64,000 bases of DNA, from NCBI RefSeq assembly GCF_943590815.1, contig NZ_CALSBS010000011.1, positions 62,001-126,000 on the forward strand. The letters are read 5' to 3'. The position numbers were made by a program, and so were the translations under genes. Of this stretch, positions 1 through 8,300 are shown piece after piece (the first letter of the stretch is position 1; each line of letters begins with the position of its first letter). The notes under the pieces were generated by a model. That model did not search any database, had not been told where the DNA came from, and saw only the letters and a program-made list of their open reading frames with translations. The stretch comes from Pseudocitrobacter vendiensis (GTDB lineage: Bacteria; Pseudomonadota; Gammaproteobacteria; Enterobacterales; Enterobacteriaceae).

Positions 1-1618
1 ACGAGAAGATGAATGGATCCCGATCCGCCCTGGTACGGATGCTGCGCTTGCCGCAGGTATTGCCTGGGTGCTGATCGTTGAGAATCTTGTCGATCAGGCA
101 TTTCTCGACACCTATTGCGTTGGCTACGATGAAACGACGTTGCCGAAGGGTGCGCCTGAAAACGGGCACTATAAAGCCTATATTCTGGGCGAAGGCGATG
201 ATGCAACAGCAAAAACCCCCCAGTGGGCATCGAAAATCACGGGCATTCCTGTGGAAAGGATTATCAAACTGGCACGAGAAATTGGCAGTACCAAACCCGC
301 TTTTATCTCGCAAGGTTGGGGGCCGCAGCGACAGGCAAACGGCGAGCTCACAACTCGGGCCATCGCTATGCTACCGATCCTAACGGGCAATGTCGGTATT
401 CATGGTGGCAATAGCGGCGGACGTGAAACCTCTTATATTCTAAAAATGAACGCCATGCCGGTACTGAAGAATCCGGTAAAAACAAAAATATCCTGCTTTT
501 CATGGACCGATGCCATCGTTCGCGGCCCGCAGATGACAGCGCTCAAAGACGGCGTGAAAGGTAAAGATAAGCTGGATGTCCCCATCAAATTTATCTGGAA
601 CTACGCAGGGAATACGCTGGTCAATCAGCACTCCGACATCAACCGAACCCACGATATCCTGCAAGACACATCGAAATGCGAAATGATTGTGGTCATCGAG
701 AACTTTATGACCTCTTCGGCAAAATATGCCGACCTGCTATTACCCGATCTCATGACCGTCGAGCAGGAAGACATCATTTCCAATGACTATACCGGCAATA
801 TGGGCTACCTGATTTTTAGCCAACCCGCCACTACGCCTAAATTTGAGCGTAAACCGATTTACTGGATTATGGGGGAACTGGCAAAACGGCTCGGTCCTGA
901 TATTTATCAGCGATTTACAGAAGGGCGAAGTCAGTCTGAATGGCTTCGTTATCTCTATGATCAAACGCGCGAAAAAGATACCGAACTGCCGGAATTTGAG
1001 GCGCTGAAAGCGATGGGGATCTACAAACGACGAGATCCAAAAGGTCATCATGTCGCCTATCAGAAATTCAGAGAAGATCCTCAAGCCAATCCTCTCAAAA
1101 CACCCAGCGGTAAAATAGAGATCTACTCCTCGGCACTCGCGGATATCGCCAACACATGGCAACTGGAACGCGATGAAACCATCAGTCCACTGCCGGTTTA
1201 TGCTTCCACGTTTGAAGGCTGGGACGATCCGTTACGCAAAACCTATCCGTTACAGATGTTTGGTTTCCACTATAAGGGAAGGACCCACTCCTCCTACGGC
1301 AATGTGGATGTGCTGGCAGAAGCCTGTCGACAGGAAGTGTGGCTAAACCCCATTGATGCACAGAAACGCGGGGTAAAAAGCGGGGATGAGGTCCGCGTTT
1401 TCAATACCCGAGGAGAGCTTTATGTCACCGTTAAAGTAACGCCCCGAATTATGCCTGGCGTCGCGGCGATGGGTGAAGGAGCATGGCATCAAGCCAATAT
1501 GTGGGGAGACAGAATCGATCACGGTGCGTGTATGAATACACTCACTACTCAGCGACCATCCCCTCTCGCGAAAGGCAACCCGCAGCACACCAATCTGGTC
1601 GAGATCGTAAAACGCTAG
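1..1618 (+). CDS. DMSO reductase-type molybdopterin oxidoreductase, catalytic A subunit (5' truncated by window edge)
   Basis: The reading frame is open from base 2, so the N-terminal part (signal peptide, Fe-S binding and start of the molybdopterin domain) lies outside the window. The visible part, about 538 residues, closely follows the C-terminal two thirds of DmsA/YnfE/YnfF: the DEWIPIRPGTDAAL stretch near the left edge, QGWGPQRQANGE, FIWNYAGNTLVNQHSDIN, and the C-terminal dinucleotide-binding domain ending NPQHTNLVEI. Family enzymes are Tat-exported periplasmic bis-MGD reductases of DMSO, TMAO or related oxides in anaerobic respiration, normally working with a DmsB ferredoxin and a DmsC anchor. 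No such genes follow; the next gene is convergent. Whether B and C lie upstream or are lost cannot be seen. The exact substrate is not deducible. Confidence 0.9.
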   Translation, partial: REDEWIPIRPGTDAALAAGIAWVLIVENLVDQAFLDTYCVGYDETTLPKGAPENGHYKAYILGEGDDATAKTPQWASKITGIPVERIIKLAREIGSTKPAFISQGWGPQRQANGELTTRAIAMLPILTGNVGIHGGNSGGRETSYILKMNAMPVLKNPVKTKISCFSWTDAIVRGPQMTALKDGVKGKDKLDVPIKFIWNYAGNTLVNQHSDINRTHDILQDTSKCEMIVVIENFMTSSAKYADLLLPDLMTVEQEDIISNDYTGNMGYLIFSQPATTPKFERKPIYWIMGELAKRLGPDIYQRFTEGRSQSEWLRYLYDQTREKDTELPEFEALKAMGIYKRRDPKGHHVAYQKFREDPQANPLKTPSGKIEIYSSALADIANTWQLERDETISPLPVYASTFEGWDDPLRKTYPLQMFGFHYKGRTHSSYGNVDVLAEACRQEVWLNPIDAQKRGVKSGDEVRVFNTRGELYVTVKVTPRIMPGVAAMGEGAWHQANMWGDRIDHGACMNTLTTQRPSPLAKGNPQHTNLVEIVKR

Positions 1619-1624
1619 CACAAT

Positions 1625-1687
1625 TCCGGGCCTGGTCAGCCCGGGAAGTGATCACACTTTCCGCCTCTTCTGGTGATAACAATCACC
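1625..1687. repeat. Two short inverted repeats after the dmsA-like gene
   Basis: Just after the stop codon is a hairpin with CCGGGC / GCCCGG arms (about 1625-1647) but no T-run, so it is a weak terminator candidate at best. It is followed by a perfect palindrome, GGTGAT-AACA-ATCACC, at 1672-1687. No ORF in this intergenic stretch resembles DmsB. Confidence 0.4.
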
Positions 1688-1828
1688 TTTTAAGACAGAA
1701 GAAAAGCGATCTTCATCACACTGTTTTCTCTGAAGATGCCAGGCATATCACACAATTTACGCCTGGAGAAAATCCTCCCCACCAGGGTCTCCACATAGAG
1801 ACGACACCGCAACGCCAACGCCCTATTC

Positions 1829-3397
1829 TTACCTCATCGACAAACTGTAAGCGAAACGACTCAGACGTTCAGGATTCAACAGCATAGGCAAAAACAGCGG
1901 ACTGCCCGCGGGTGGCGTTTCCAGCCAGCGGTCGAGCGTGTCGGCATAGCGCAGCAGCGCGTTTTGCTGTTCAGCCATTTCGCTGGCGGAAGGCTCGCTA
2001 CCGTAATGATCGTGCCAGGTGAGCAGCGTCACGCTGGCGGCGACGCTGGAAAACATCTGGCCGTAGACTTCGGCGCTACGCCAGGCGGCGAGCAGTTGTT
2101 CCAGTGAATCGTTCGGGCAAGTGATGCGCGGCATCAGTTCCCGCAGGCTCTGTACGGCGTTGGCGGCGAGGAAGCAGGCGGTCTCTTTCTCAAGGGCGAT
2201 CAGCTCGCGCTGCTCATTGCCAAGCGCCGGGTCATCGGTGGGCATCAGCGGCTGGTACGCCTGCATCCAGTTGGCGCTGCGGGTGTCCATGTGCAGCAGT
2301 TGTTGCGCCTGAGAAAGGCTTTCGGGGATCTGGCTTTGATAGTGCATACGCCGTCCCAGCAGGTTAGGCGTTTTGCACAGCCAGTCATAGCTGGTGTGCA
2401 GCAATGTAGCGAGGCGTTTTTTATCCTGCGACGACCGGAAACGAAGCTGCTGCTGTTCAGCCCAGCGTTCGAAGGTGGAGGGCGCGCCCTCCTGAAGTTG
2501 ATTCGCCGCCGACAGGCCGAGCAGATTGATGGCGTTGACGGAGTCCATCACCCGGCTGTCGGGTAACCACTGCCAGCTGACGCGGGAAGTGATGGCTTCA
2601 ACTTCGTTTTCCGCCACGCTCAGCGCCCAGCTCAGGCGACCGCTGATTTCATCTGCGAGATAGCACGGCAGCGCCGTCCAGCCGTAGCCGGTGCCGAAGA
2701 GGTCAAACTCGATCCACTTATTGTGGCCGGGCAGCGTGGCGATATTGGGATGGTTGGCGAAGCCGGGGTGGTAATCCAGCTCGGTGGCTTTGATGGAGGC
2801 ACGCACGTCGCCCGGCAGGGTCGCGAGAATGCTCGAGAGCTGCTGGCGCGGCCAGCTGTCATCGATAAAGTCGCGCAGTACCAGCTTCTTGCCCTGCCCG
2901 CGCAGCAGGCTCCAGACGGAATGCAGGCTGCGCTGCCAGCCGGAAGTCTGAAACGCAGGCGTTGTCAGGCTGAGAATTAAACCGCTCAGGTGCGGCAACG
3001 CCTGCAATAACGGATGCATGATTGCCGCATAAAATTGCGGCCAGAAATCGGGTGCGCTTTTTTCATCAAATGCCAGCTCGGGAAATTTGCGCTTGATAAT
3101 GTCATCCGTCGGTGCCGCTTCACCCTGAAGCCAGAAGGATAAATTATTGTCGGCCAGATAACGGTCAACGCGTTTTAAATACAGCAGCGCGTAATTTTGC
3201 TGATGAATAAGGTTCTCGACATTCAGTTTCTGACTCAATGGCGAGGGCGTAGCCAAAATAGAAAGCAGTTCCTGTTGGTGCAGGATTATCCCGGTGAAAC
3301 CATGCTGTTTCGCACTCTGCACGCCCTGAACAAACCAGGGCCAGTGCCAGATAAAGGTGCTATTCAGTTCCATCAACTGGTGGGGAATACGTTTCAT
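1829..3397 (-). CDS. Uncharacterised 522-residue protein, possibly glycoside-hydrolase-like
   Basis: I do not firmly recognise this family. The protein has no signal peptide or membrane segment and looks cytoplasmic. The central part (about residues 170-290) alternates hydrophobic strands with conserved-looking aromatic and acidic positions (KLVLRDFIDD, IKATELDYHPGF, KWIEFDLFGTGYGW, RVSWQWLPD), which would suit a TIM-barrel carbohydrate-active enzyme loosely like family-67 alpha-glucuronidases; that is inference from general look only. The start has a plausible ribosome site (AGGA, 7 nt upstream). It is divergent from the oxidoreductase gene, only 47 bp away, so the two probably share a control region and a sugar-related role with that gene and the binding protein after it. 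Confidence 0.6.
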   Translation of the reverse strand: MKRIPHQLMELNSTFIWHWPWFVQGVQSAKQHGFTGIILHQQELLSILATPSPLSQKLNVENLIHQQNYALLYLKRVDRYLADNNLSFWLQGEAAPTDDIIKRKFPELAFDEKSAPDFWPQFYAAIMHPLLQALPHLSGLILSLTTPAFQTSGWQRSLHSVWSLLRGQGKKLVLRDFIDDSWPRQQLSSILATLPGDVRASIKATELDYHPGFANHPNIATLPGHNKWIEFDLFGTGYGWTALPCYLADEISGRLSWALSVAENEVEAITSRVSWQWLPDSRVMDSVNAINLLGLSAANQLQEGAPSTFERWAEQQQLRFRSSQDKKRLATLLHTSYDWLCKTPNLLGRRMHYQSQIPESLSQAQQLLHMDTRSANWMQAYQPLMPTDDPALGNEQRELIALEKETACFLAANAVQSLRELMPRITCPNDSLEQLLAAWRSAEVYGQMFSSVAASVTLLTWHDHYGSEPSASEMAEQQNALLRYADTLDRWLETPPAGSPLFLPMLLNPERLSRFAYSLSMR

Positions 3398-3444
3398 CGC
3401 GACATCCTGCCATTATTTGGTCGTTTATCATAATCGAGGACACA

Positions 3445-4740
3445 ATGAAAAAATATGCGCTGGTCGGCACGGGAGGACGTGCGGGTTTATATATTTCAGC
3501 TATCGGCGGTCAATGGCGCGAAAATGCCAAACTGGTGGCCTTTTGCGATACCAATCAGACGCGCATGAATTACGCCAATACGCTGCTACAAAAAGAAGGC
3601 GCTGAGCCCGTTTCCACCTGGAAAGCCGCGCAGTTTGAAGAGATGATCTGTGAAACCCGCCCGGACATTATTATCGTCACCACCATGGATCGCACGCATG
3701 ACGACTATATCGTGCGGGCGCTGCACGCGGGTTGTGATGTGATCACCGAAAAACCGATGACCATTGATGAAAAGCGCGCCCTGCGCATTCTGGACGCCAT
3801 CGAAGAAACCGGCCATACCGTGCGCGTGGCATTCAACTATCGTTATGCGCCGCATCATAGCAAGGTGCGCGAACTGCTGATGCAGGGCGTGATTGGTCAG
3901 GTCACATCAGTGCACTTCGAGTGGCTGCTCAACACCGAACACGGGGCAGACTATTTCCGTCGCTGGCACCGCGAAAAACGCAACTGCGGCGGCCTGCTGG
4001 TGCATAAATCAACCCATCACTTCGACCTGATGAACTTCTGGCTGGCAAGCTACCCGGAACGCGTTTACGCCGAAGGCAGCCTGCAATTCTACGGCAAAGA
4101 GAACGCCGAAAAACGCGGCGTGACGCAGTTCTATCCACGAACGCATGGCTACACGGAAGCGAAAAATGATCCGTTTGCGCTGGAAATGGCGGAAAACGCA
4201 CAGCTAAAAGCGCTCTATCTGGACGCCGAACATGAAGATAACTATTTCCGCGACCAGAGTGTCTTCAGTGACGGCATCACCATCGAAGACACGATGTCAG
4301 TGCTGGTGAAATACCAGAACCAGGTGCAGCTCACCTACTCCCTGAACGCTTACTTACCGTGGGAAGGGCTGAATGTGGTGTTCAACGGTACCGAAGGGCG
4401 TCTGGAGATGAAAATCATCGAGAAATCCTACGTCAACGCGGGCGGTAAACGCGAGAACGAAGGCAGCCTGGAGCTGTGTGATATCACCGTCTTCCCGATG
4501 TTTGCCGAGCCGTGGAAAGCGGATTTCACCCTTGGCGAAGGCGGCCACGGCGGTGGCGATAACGCCATGCTGGCGGATCTGTTTGGCGTACCGGGCAACG
4601 ACCCGCTACAACGCGCCGCCGACCACCGGGCCGGGGCGATGTCCATTCTCACCGGAATTGCCGGGAATATTTCGATGCAGCAGCAGCGCCCGGTCAATTT
4701 TAAAGAGTTTGAACTCGTTTCTCGCCTGACCAAACGTTAA
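3445..4740 (+). CDS. Gfo/Idh/MocA-family NAD(P)-dependent oxidoreductase
   Basis: 431 residues. An N-terminal Rossmann fold starts with GTGGRAG at residues 8-14. The family EKP motif is at 102-104, where the lysine is catalytic, and a C-terminal sugar-binding domain carries K188, H191/H192 and D194 in the GGLLVHKSTHHFD segment. Members oxidise or reduce sugars, inositols and their derivatives. It starts behind GAGGACACA-ATG and is followed after 86 bp by the sugar-binding protein gene on the same strand. With the divergent gene at 1829-3397 it forms a small carbohydrate cluster. The substrate is unknown. It is longer than typical 330-390-residue members, mainly in the C-terminal domain. Confidence 0.88.
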   Translation: MKKYALVGTGGRAGLYISAIGGQWRENAKLVAFCDTNQTRMNYANTLLQKEGAEPVSTWKAAQFEEMICETRPDIIIVTTMDRTHDDYIVRALHAGCDVITEKPMTIDEKRALRILDAIEETGHTVRVAFNYRYAPHHSKVRELLMQGVIGQVTSVHFEWLLNTEHGADYFRRWHREKRNCGGLLVHKSTHHFDLMNFWLASYPERVYAEGSLQFYGKENAEKRGVTQFYPRTHGYTEAKNDPFALEMAENAQLKALYLDAEHEDNYFRDQSVFSDGITIEDTMSVLVKYQNQVQLTYSLNAYLPWEGLNVVFNGTEGRLEMKIIEKSYVNAGGKRENEGSLELCDITVFPMFAEPWKADFTLGEGGHGGGDNAMLADLFGVPGNDPLQRAADHRAGAMSILTGIAGNISMQQQRPVNFKEFELVSRLTKR

Positions 4741-4826
4741 TCACTACGGCGCGGCGACCTGCCGCGCCAATACCTCTGGTTAGTATTTTGCTGTTACTCA
4801 CCTGCTTCTCTGTTTCGGAGTCGATA

Positions 4827-6104
4827 ATGAATAAAATAGCTACAGGTGTTATCGCAACCCTTTTAATGTCCTGCACCACCGCCTGGGCGCAGCCCGTGGA
4901 ATTACGCATGTCCTGGTGGGGCGGCAACAGCCGTCATCAGTCAACGTTAAAGGCTATCGCCGCGTTTGAACAAAAATACCCCGATATAAAAGTAAAGGCG
5001 GAATATACCGGCTGGGATGGCCATCTTTCGCGTTTAACCACGCAAATGGCGAGCGGTACCGAGCCCGATGTCATGCAAACCAACTGGCCGTGGCTGATTA
5101 TTTTCTCTAAAAATGGCGAAGGCTATTACGATTTAAATAAGCTGAAAGAGGTGCTGGATTTAGCGCAGTACGCGCCGGGCGATCTCAATTCCACCACCGT
5201 GAAAGGTAAACTTAATGGTCTACCGATTTCGGTGAATGCCCCGGTGTTTTATTACAACGATGTCACCTGGAAAAAAGCGGGGCTGACATATCCAAAGAAC
5301 TGGGATGAACTTTTTGCTGCGGGGAAAACCTTTCGCAGCACGTTAGGGGAAAACTATTATCCGTATGCGATGGTTGATCAGGATGTTATTTTACTGCTCA
5401 ACGCGTGGATGATGCAGAAATACGGCAAGCCGATGTTTGATTCCAGTGGAAAATTCACCTGGAATGACGCGCAGTGGCAAGAGGCCTTTTCTTTTGTGAA
5501 ACGTCTCAGCGACGATCACGTTATTCCAGGGCCAAAAACGATGTCCTCTTATGGCAAAGGCAATCTCTATGAGATGAAGCCGTGGATCACCGGCGAATGG
5601 GGAGGTACGTTTACATGGAATATTTCTATTCGCATGTATATCAATAACATGACACCGCCCGCTCAACTGGTGTTAGGCGATTATGTTATGCAGCCGGGAG
5701 CACGTGATTCTGGTGTCTATTTTAAAACCGCGCAGATGTTCTCCGTGTCGAAATCGACCCGTCATCCTCAGGAAGCCGCAACGCTTATCAACTTCCTGCT
5801 GAATGATCCGCAGGCGGTGGAAGCATTGGGGCTGGAGCGCGGTATTCCGTTAAGCAAAACCGCAGAGAAAATATTGACCGACAATGGCACGATTGATCCG
5901 AACGACCCGGTCGTTGCCGGGCTGCGCCAGGCACAATCATTACCCACAACCGCCGTTGCGACACCTTACATTGAGGATTTACAGGTGGTGGATCAGTTCA
6001 CCGCGGCGCGCGAAAAAATGGATCATGGCGGCCAAACGCCTGCCCAGGTTGCCGTCACATTCCGCCAGCAGGTTGAGCGTATTGTTCGGCGGTTGAACCG
6101 TTAA
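4827..6104 (+). CDS. ABC transporter sugar-binding protein (family 1), orphan
   Basis: 425 residues from the ATG at 4827, chosen because it has CGGAG upstream and begins a clean Sec signal peptide (MNKIATGVIATLLMSC, predicted cleavage after AWA). The mature part has the layout of UgpB/MalE-type extracellular binding proteins: LRMSWWGGNSRHQ, EYTGWDGHLSRLTTQMASGTEPDVMQ, and the GEWGGTF region. It should bind a sugar or oligosaccharide in the periplasm. No permease or ATPase gene is nearby, so it must use a transporter encoded elsewhere or act in sensing. Its stop lies 2 bp from the convergent cidB-like stop. The ligand is unknown. Confidence 0.87.
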   Translation: MNKIATGVIATLLMSCTTAWAQPVELRMSWWGGNSRHQSTLKAIAAFEQKYPDIKVKAEYTGWDGHLSRLTTQMASGTEPDVMQTNWPWLIIFSKNGEGYYDLNKLKEVLDLAQYAPGDLNSTTVKGKLNGLPISVNAPVFYYNDVTWKKAGLTYPKNWDELFAAGKTFRSTLGENYYPYAMVDQDVILLLNAWMMQKYGKPMFDSSGKFTWNDAQWQEAFSFVKRLSDDHVIPGPKTMSSYGKGNLYEMKPWITGEWGGTFTWNISIRMYINNMTPPAQLVLGDYVMQPGARDSGVYFKTAQMFSVSKSTRHPQEAATLINFLLNDPQAVEALGLERGIPLSKTAEKILTDNGTIDPNDPVVAGLRQAQSLPTTAVATPYIEDLQVVDQFTAAREKMDHGGQTPAQVAVTFRQQVERIVRRLNR

Positions 6105-6106
6105 TT

Positions 6107-6796
6107 TTAAAACATCATCCAACCCACCAGCGGGGCGACCAACACCATCACCACGCCTGACAGCATCATCACCAGGCTTGCCACCACGCCCTCCTGCGGG
6201 CCGAGCTCGTAGGAGCGCGCGGTTCCGGCGCCGTGCGATGCAGCGCCAAATCCTGCGCCTTTTGCCATACCTTCACGAATGGAGAGGCGTAAAAACAGCA
6301 CATCGCCAATCGCCATACCAAAGACACCGGTCACTACCACAAACAACGCCACCAGATCCGGCTGTCCGCCGAGCGGTTTAGCCGCCGCCAGCGCGAACGG
6401 CGTGGTTACCGAGCGCACCGCCAGGCTGCGCTGAATTTCATCGGGCAACGTAAACAGACGCGCCAGCCATACGGAACTGGTCACCGCCACCACCGTTGCG
6501 GTAATCACCCCGGCAGACAGCGACATCCAGTGTCGCTTGATGATCGCCAGATTGTCATACACCGGTACGGCAAACGCGATGGTCGCCGGGCCCAATAGCC
6601 ACAGCAGCCAGTGCGCTTCACCCATATAGTTTTGATAGGAGATATGACCGAACACCAGCATGAGCACCAGCAGAACTGGCGTTAACACCAAAGGCATCAG
6701 CGGCAGTTTGCGAAAGCGGCGATAGAGTCGCTTGTTGGCGAAATAGAGCACCAGCGTAATCGCCAGACACAGCACGCTCAGTTGAAAGTTACTCAT
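6107..6796 (-). CDS. LrgB/CidB-family inner-membrane protein
   Basis: 229 residues with about seven hydrophobic segments. It matches the LrgB family (E. coli YohK type): the GPATIAFAVPVYDN, SVTTPFALAAAKPLGG and FGAASHGAGTARSYELG motifs are diagnostic. It is translationally coupled to the upstream lrgA/cidA-type gene (8-bp overlap). CidA/CidB pairs form a membrane system first linked to murein hydrolase export and programmed lysis in staphylococci, and later to transport of pyruvate or other small acids. The role here is not established by sequence. Confidence 0.88.
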   Translation of the reverse strand: MSNFQLSVLCLAITLVLYFANKRLYRRFRKLPLMPLVLTPVLLVLMLVFGHISYQNYMGEAHWLLWLLGPATIAFAVPVYDNLAIIKRHWMSLSAGVITATVVAVTSSVWLARLFTLPDEIQRSLAVRSVTTPFALAAAKPLGGQPDLVALFVVVTGVFGMAIGDVLFLRLSIREGMAKGAGFGAASHGAGTARSYELGPQEGVVASLVMMLSGVVMVLVAPLVGWMMF

Positions 6797-7199
6797 GACG
6801 CATCCGCTTCAGTTCGTAACGATAGACTTTATCCACCACCCAGGCCGTCGCTCCGAGCACCATCATGGTGCTGAGCGCAATCACCAGGAAAATACGCCAG
6901 CCATCGACCATCAGCAGTTGCGCATAATTCACCACCGCCACCACAGCGGGCACGAAGAAGAGCAGCATTTCCGCCAGCAGCCAGCGCGAGCCCGCGCGCA
7001 CCCACTTCAGCGGCACAATATGGCAGACAATCAGCGCCAGCATCAGCACCATCCCCACCAGGTTGGCGGGCAGCGGCAGATTCAGCCAGTTCACCAGATA
7101 TTCAGCAAAAACAAAGAGCCCCGCGTACAGAATGACCTGCACCGGCACCTGAAGACGTTGCAAAACGGAGGGCATCACGCGCCCTAAGGCCTCGGCCAT
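6789..7199 (-). CDS. CidA/LrgA-family holin-like membrane protein
   Basis: 136 residues, four predicted membrane helices, with the family core LPANLVGMVLMLALIV around residues 43-58. It forms an operon with the LrgB-type gene it overlaps. No good ribosome site precedes the ATG at 7199; the in-frame ATG at 7175 (MPSVLQRL) is an alternative start. The divergent LysR-type gene 104 bp away is the likely regulator, as for other cid operons. Confidence 0.86.
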   Translation of the reverse strand: MAEALGRVMPSVLQRLQVPVQVILYAGLFVFAEYLVNWLNLPLPANLVGMVLMLALIVCHIVPLKWVRAGSRWLLAEMLLFFVPAVVAVVNYAQLLMVDGWRIFLVIALSTMMVLGATAWVVDKVYRYELKRMRHE

Positions 7200-7261
7200 G
7201 AAAGGAGTGTCCAGAAAAAATCAGAGACGCACAGTATAGTGAGCGTACGAGGATGGCAGAA

Positions 7262-7276
7262 ATGAATTAAACTCAT
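7262..7276. promoter_or_regulatory. Candidate LysR-type box (T-N11-A)
   Basis: ATGA-N7-TCAT inverted repeat containing T-N11-A, between the divergent cid-like operon and the LysR gene and about 27 bp before the LysR start. This is the usual place and shape for a LysR-family recognition site. It is inferred from the motif alone. Confidence 0.45.
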
Positions 7277-7302
7277 CGCAGGTATAGTTTCGAGGCATAA
7301 TC

Positions 7303-8187
7303 ATGGACATCAGAACGCTGCGCTATTTCGTTGAAGTGGTACGTCAGCAAAGCTTTACCCGCGCGGCGGAGAAACTCTTCGTTACGCAGCCCACCATCAG
7401 CAAGATGCTGAAAAACCTGGAAGATGAACTCAACAGCACCCTGCTCATCCGCGACGGACGCAAATTGCTGCTCACCGATACCGGGCAAGTCGTATTTGAA
7501 CGCGGGCTGGTGATCCTCGATGAATTCCGCCAACTGGAAGCCGAACTGACCGATATCAACCACCTCAACAAAGGCCAGTTGCGCCTCGGCATCCCGCCAA
7601 TGGTCGGCATGATGATGGCCGGGCCCATCAGCCTTTTTCGCCAGCGCTACCCCGGCGTAGAACTCAAAGTGTCCGAATTCGGCGGGCTGACGGTGCAGCA
7701 GGCGGTGATGAACGGCGAGCTGGATTTAGCCATGACCGCGCTGCCGGTGGAAGAAGAGAGCGGCCTTGCGACGTTGCCGCTATTCAGCCACCCGCTTTGC
7801 GTGCTGGTTCCCCGTTCCGGCGAGTGGCTGGAACAGTCCTCAGTTTCTCCGGAGCAGCTCGCAGCACATCCTTTGCTTATCTATAACGAAGATTTCGCCT
7901 TGAGCCGTCAGTTGATGCATCTGTTTAATCAACACAACGTGAAGCCGCGTATCGCGGTGCGCAGCGGCCAATGGGATTTCCTCGCGGCGATGGTCCAGGC
8001 GGGTGTCGGCGTGGCGATTTTGCCGGAGCCGATTTGCGAAAGGCTGGATGCGAAAACGCTGCGCTGGCTGCCGCTCGAGAGCGAACTGCACTGGCAACTG
8101 GGCATGATTTGGCGCGAAGGCGTGTATTTGTCGCACAGCGCTCAGGCGTGGCTGAAGTGCTGTGAGGGGTTTTGGTTACCGAAGTAG
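7303..8187 (+). CDS. LysR-family transcriptional regulator, probably of the cid-like operon
   Basis: 294 residues. The N-terminal winged helix-turn-helix is clear (MDIRTLRYFVEVVRQQSFTRAAEKLFVTQPTISKMLKNLEDEL), followed by a substrate-binding domain with a GQLRLGIPP start near residue 87. CidR-type regulators sit divergent from cidA/cidB in many bacteria and respond to small organic acids. That arrangement is seen here, so it likely controls the membrane pair and itself. The effector is unknown. Confidence 0.9.
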   Translation: MDIRTLRYFVEVVRQQSFTRAAEKLFVTQPTISKMLKNLEDELNSTLLIRDGRKLLLTDTGQVVFERGLVILDEFRQLEAELTDINHLNKGQLRLGIPPMVGMMMAGPISLFRQRYPGVELKVSEFGGLTVQQAVMNGELDLAMTALPVEEESGLATLPLFSHPLCVLVPRSGEWLEQSSVSPEQLAAHPLLIYNEDFALSRQLMHLFNQHNVKPRIAVRSGQWDFLAAMVQAGVGVAILPEPICERLDAKTLRWLPLESELHWQLGMIWREGVYLSHSAQAWLKCCEGFWLPK

Positions 8188-8191
8188 GCAA

Positions 8192-8297
8192 CCCTCACCC
8201 TAACCCTCTCCCACAGGGAGAGGGAACCGCTCGCAGATAAATGACAGAACAGCGCCGGTTGTCTCCCTCTCCCTGTGGGAGAGGGCCGGGGTGAGGG
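8192..8297. repeat. Large intergenic inverted repeat (CCCTCACCC / GGGAGAGGG family)
   Basis: Two arms of about 33 bp, each with its own inner hairpin (CCCTCTCCC-ACAGG-GAGAGGG type), flank a 39-bp loop. The arms are complementary to each other, giving a long cruciform between two convergent genes. This is a familiar enterobacterial repeat class. It may also act as a bidirectional transcription stop. Confidence 0.8.
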
Positions 8298-8300
8298 GCA

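Noticed and set aside
1483-1887. 134-codon plus-strand frame over the 3' end of the dmsA-like gene
   Set aside because: It is out of frame with the real gene, runs into a convergent gene, and the product has no plausible domain; no ribosome site.
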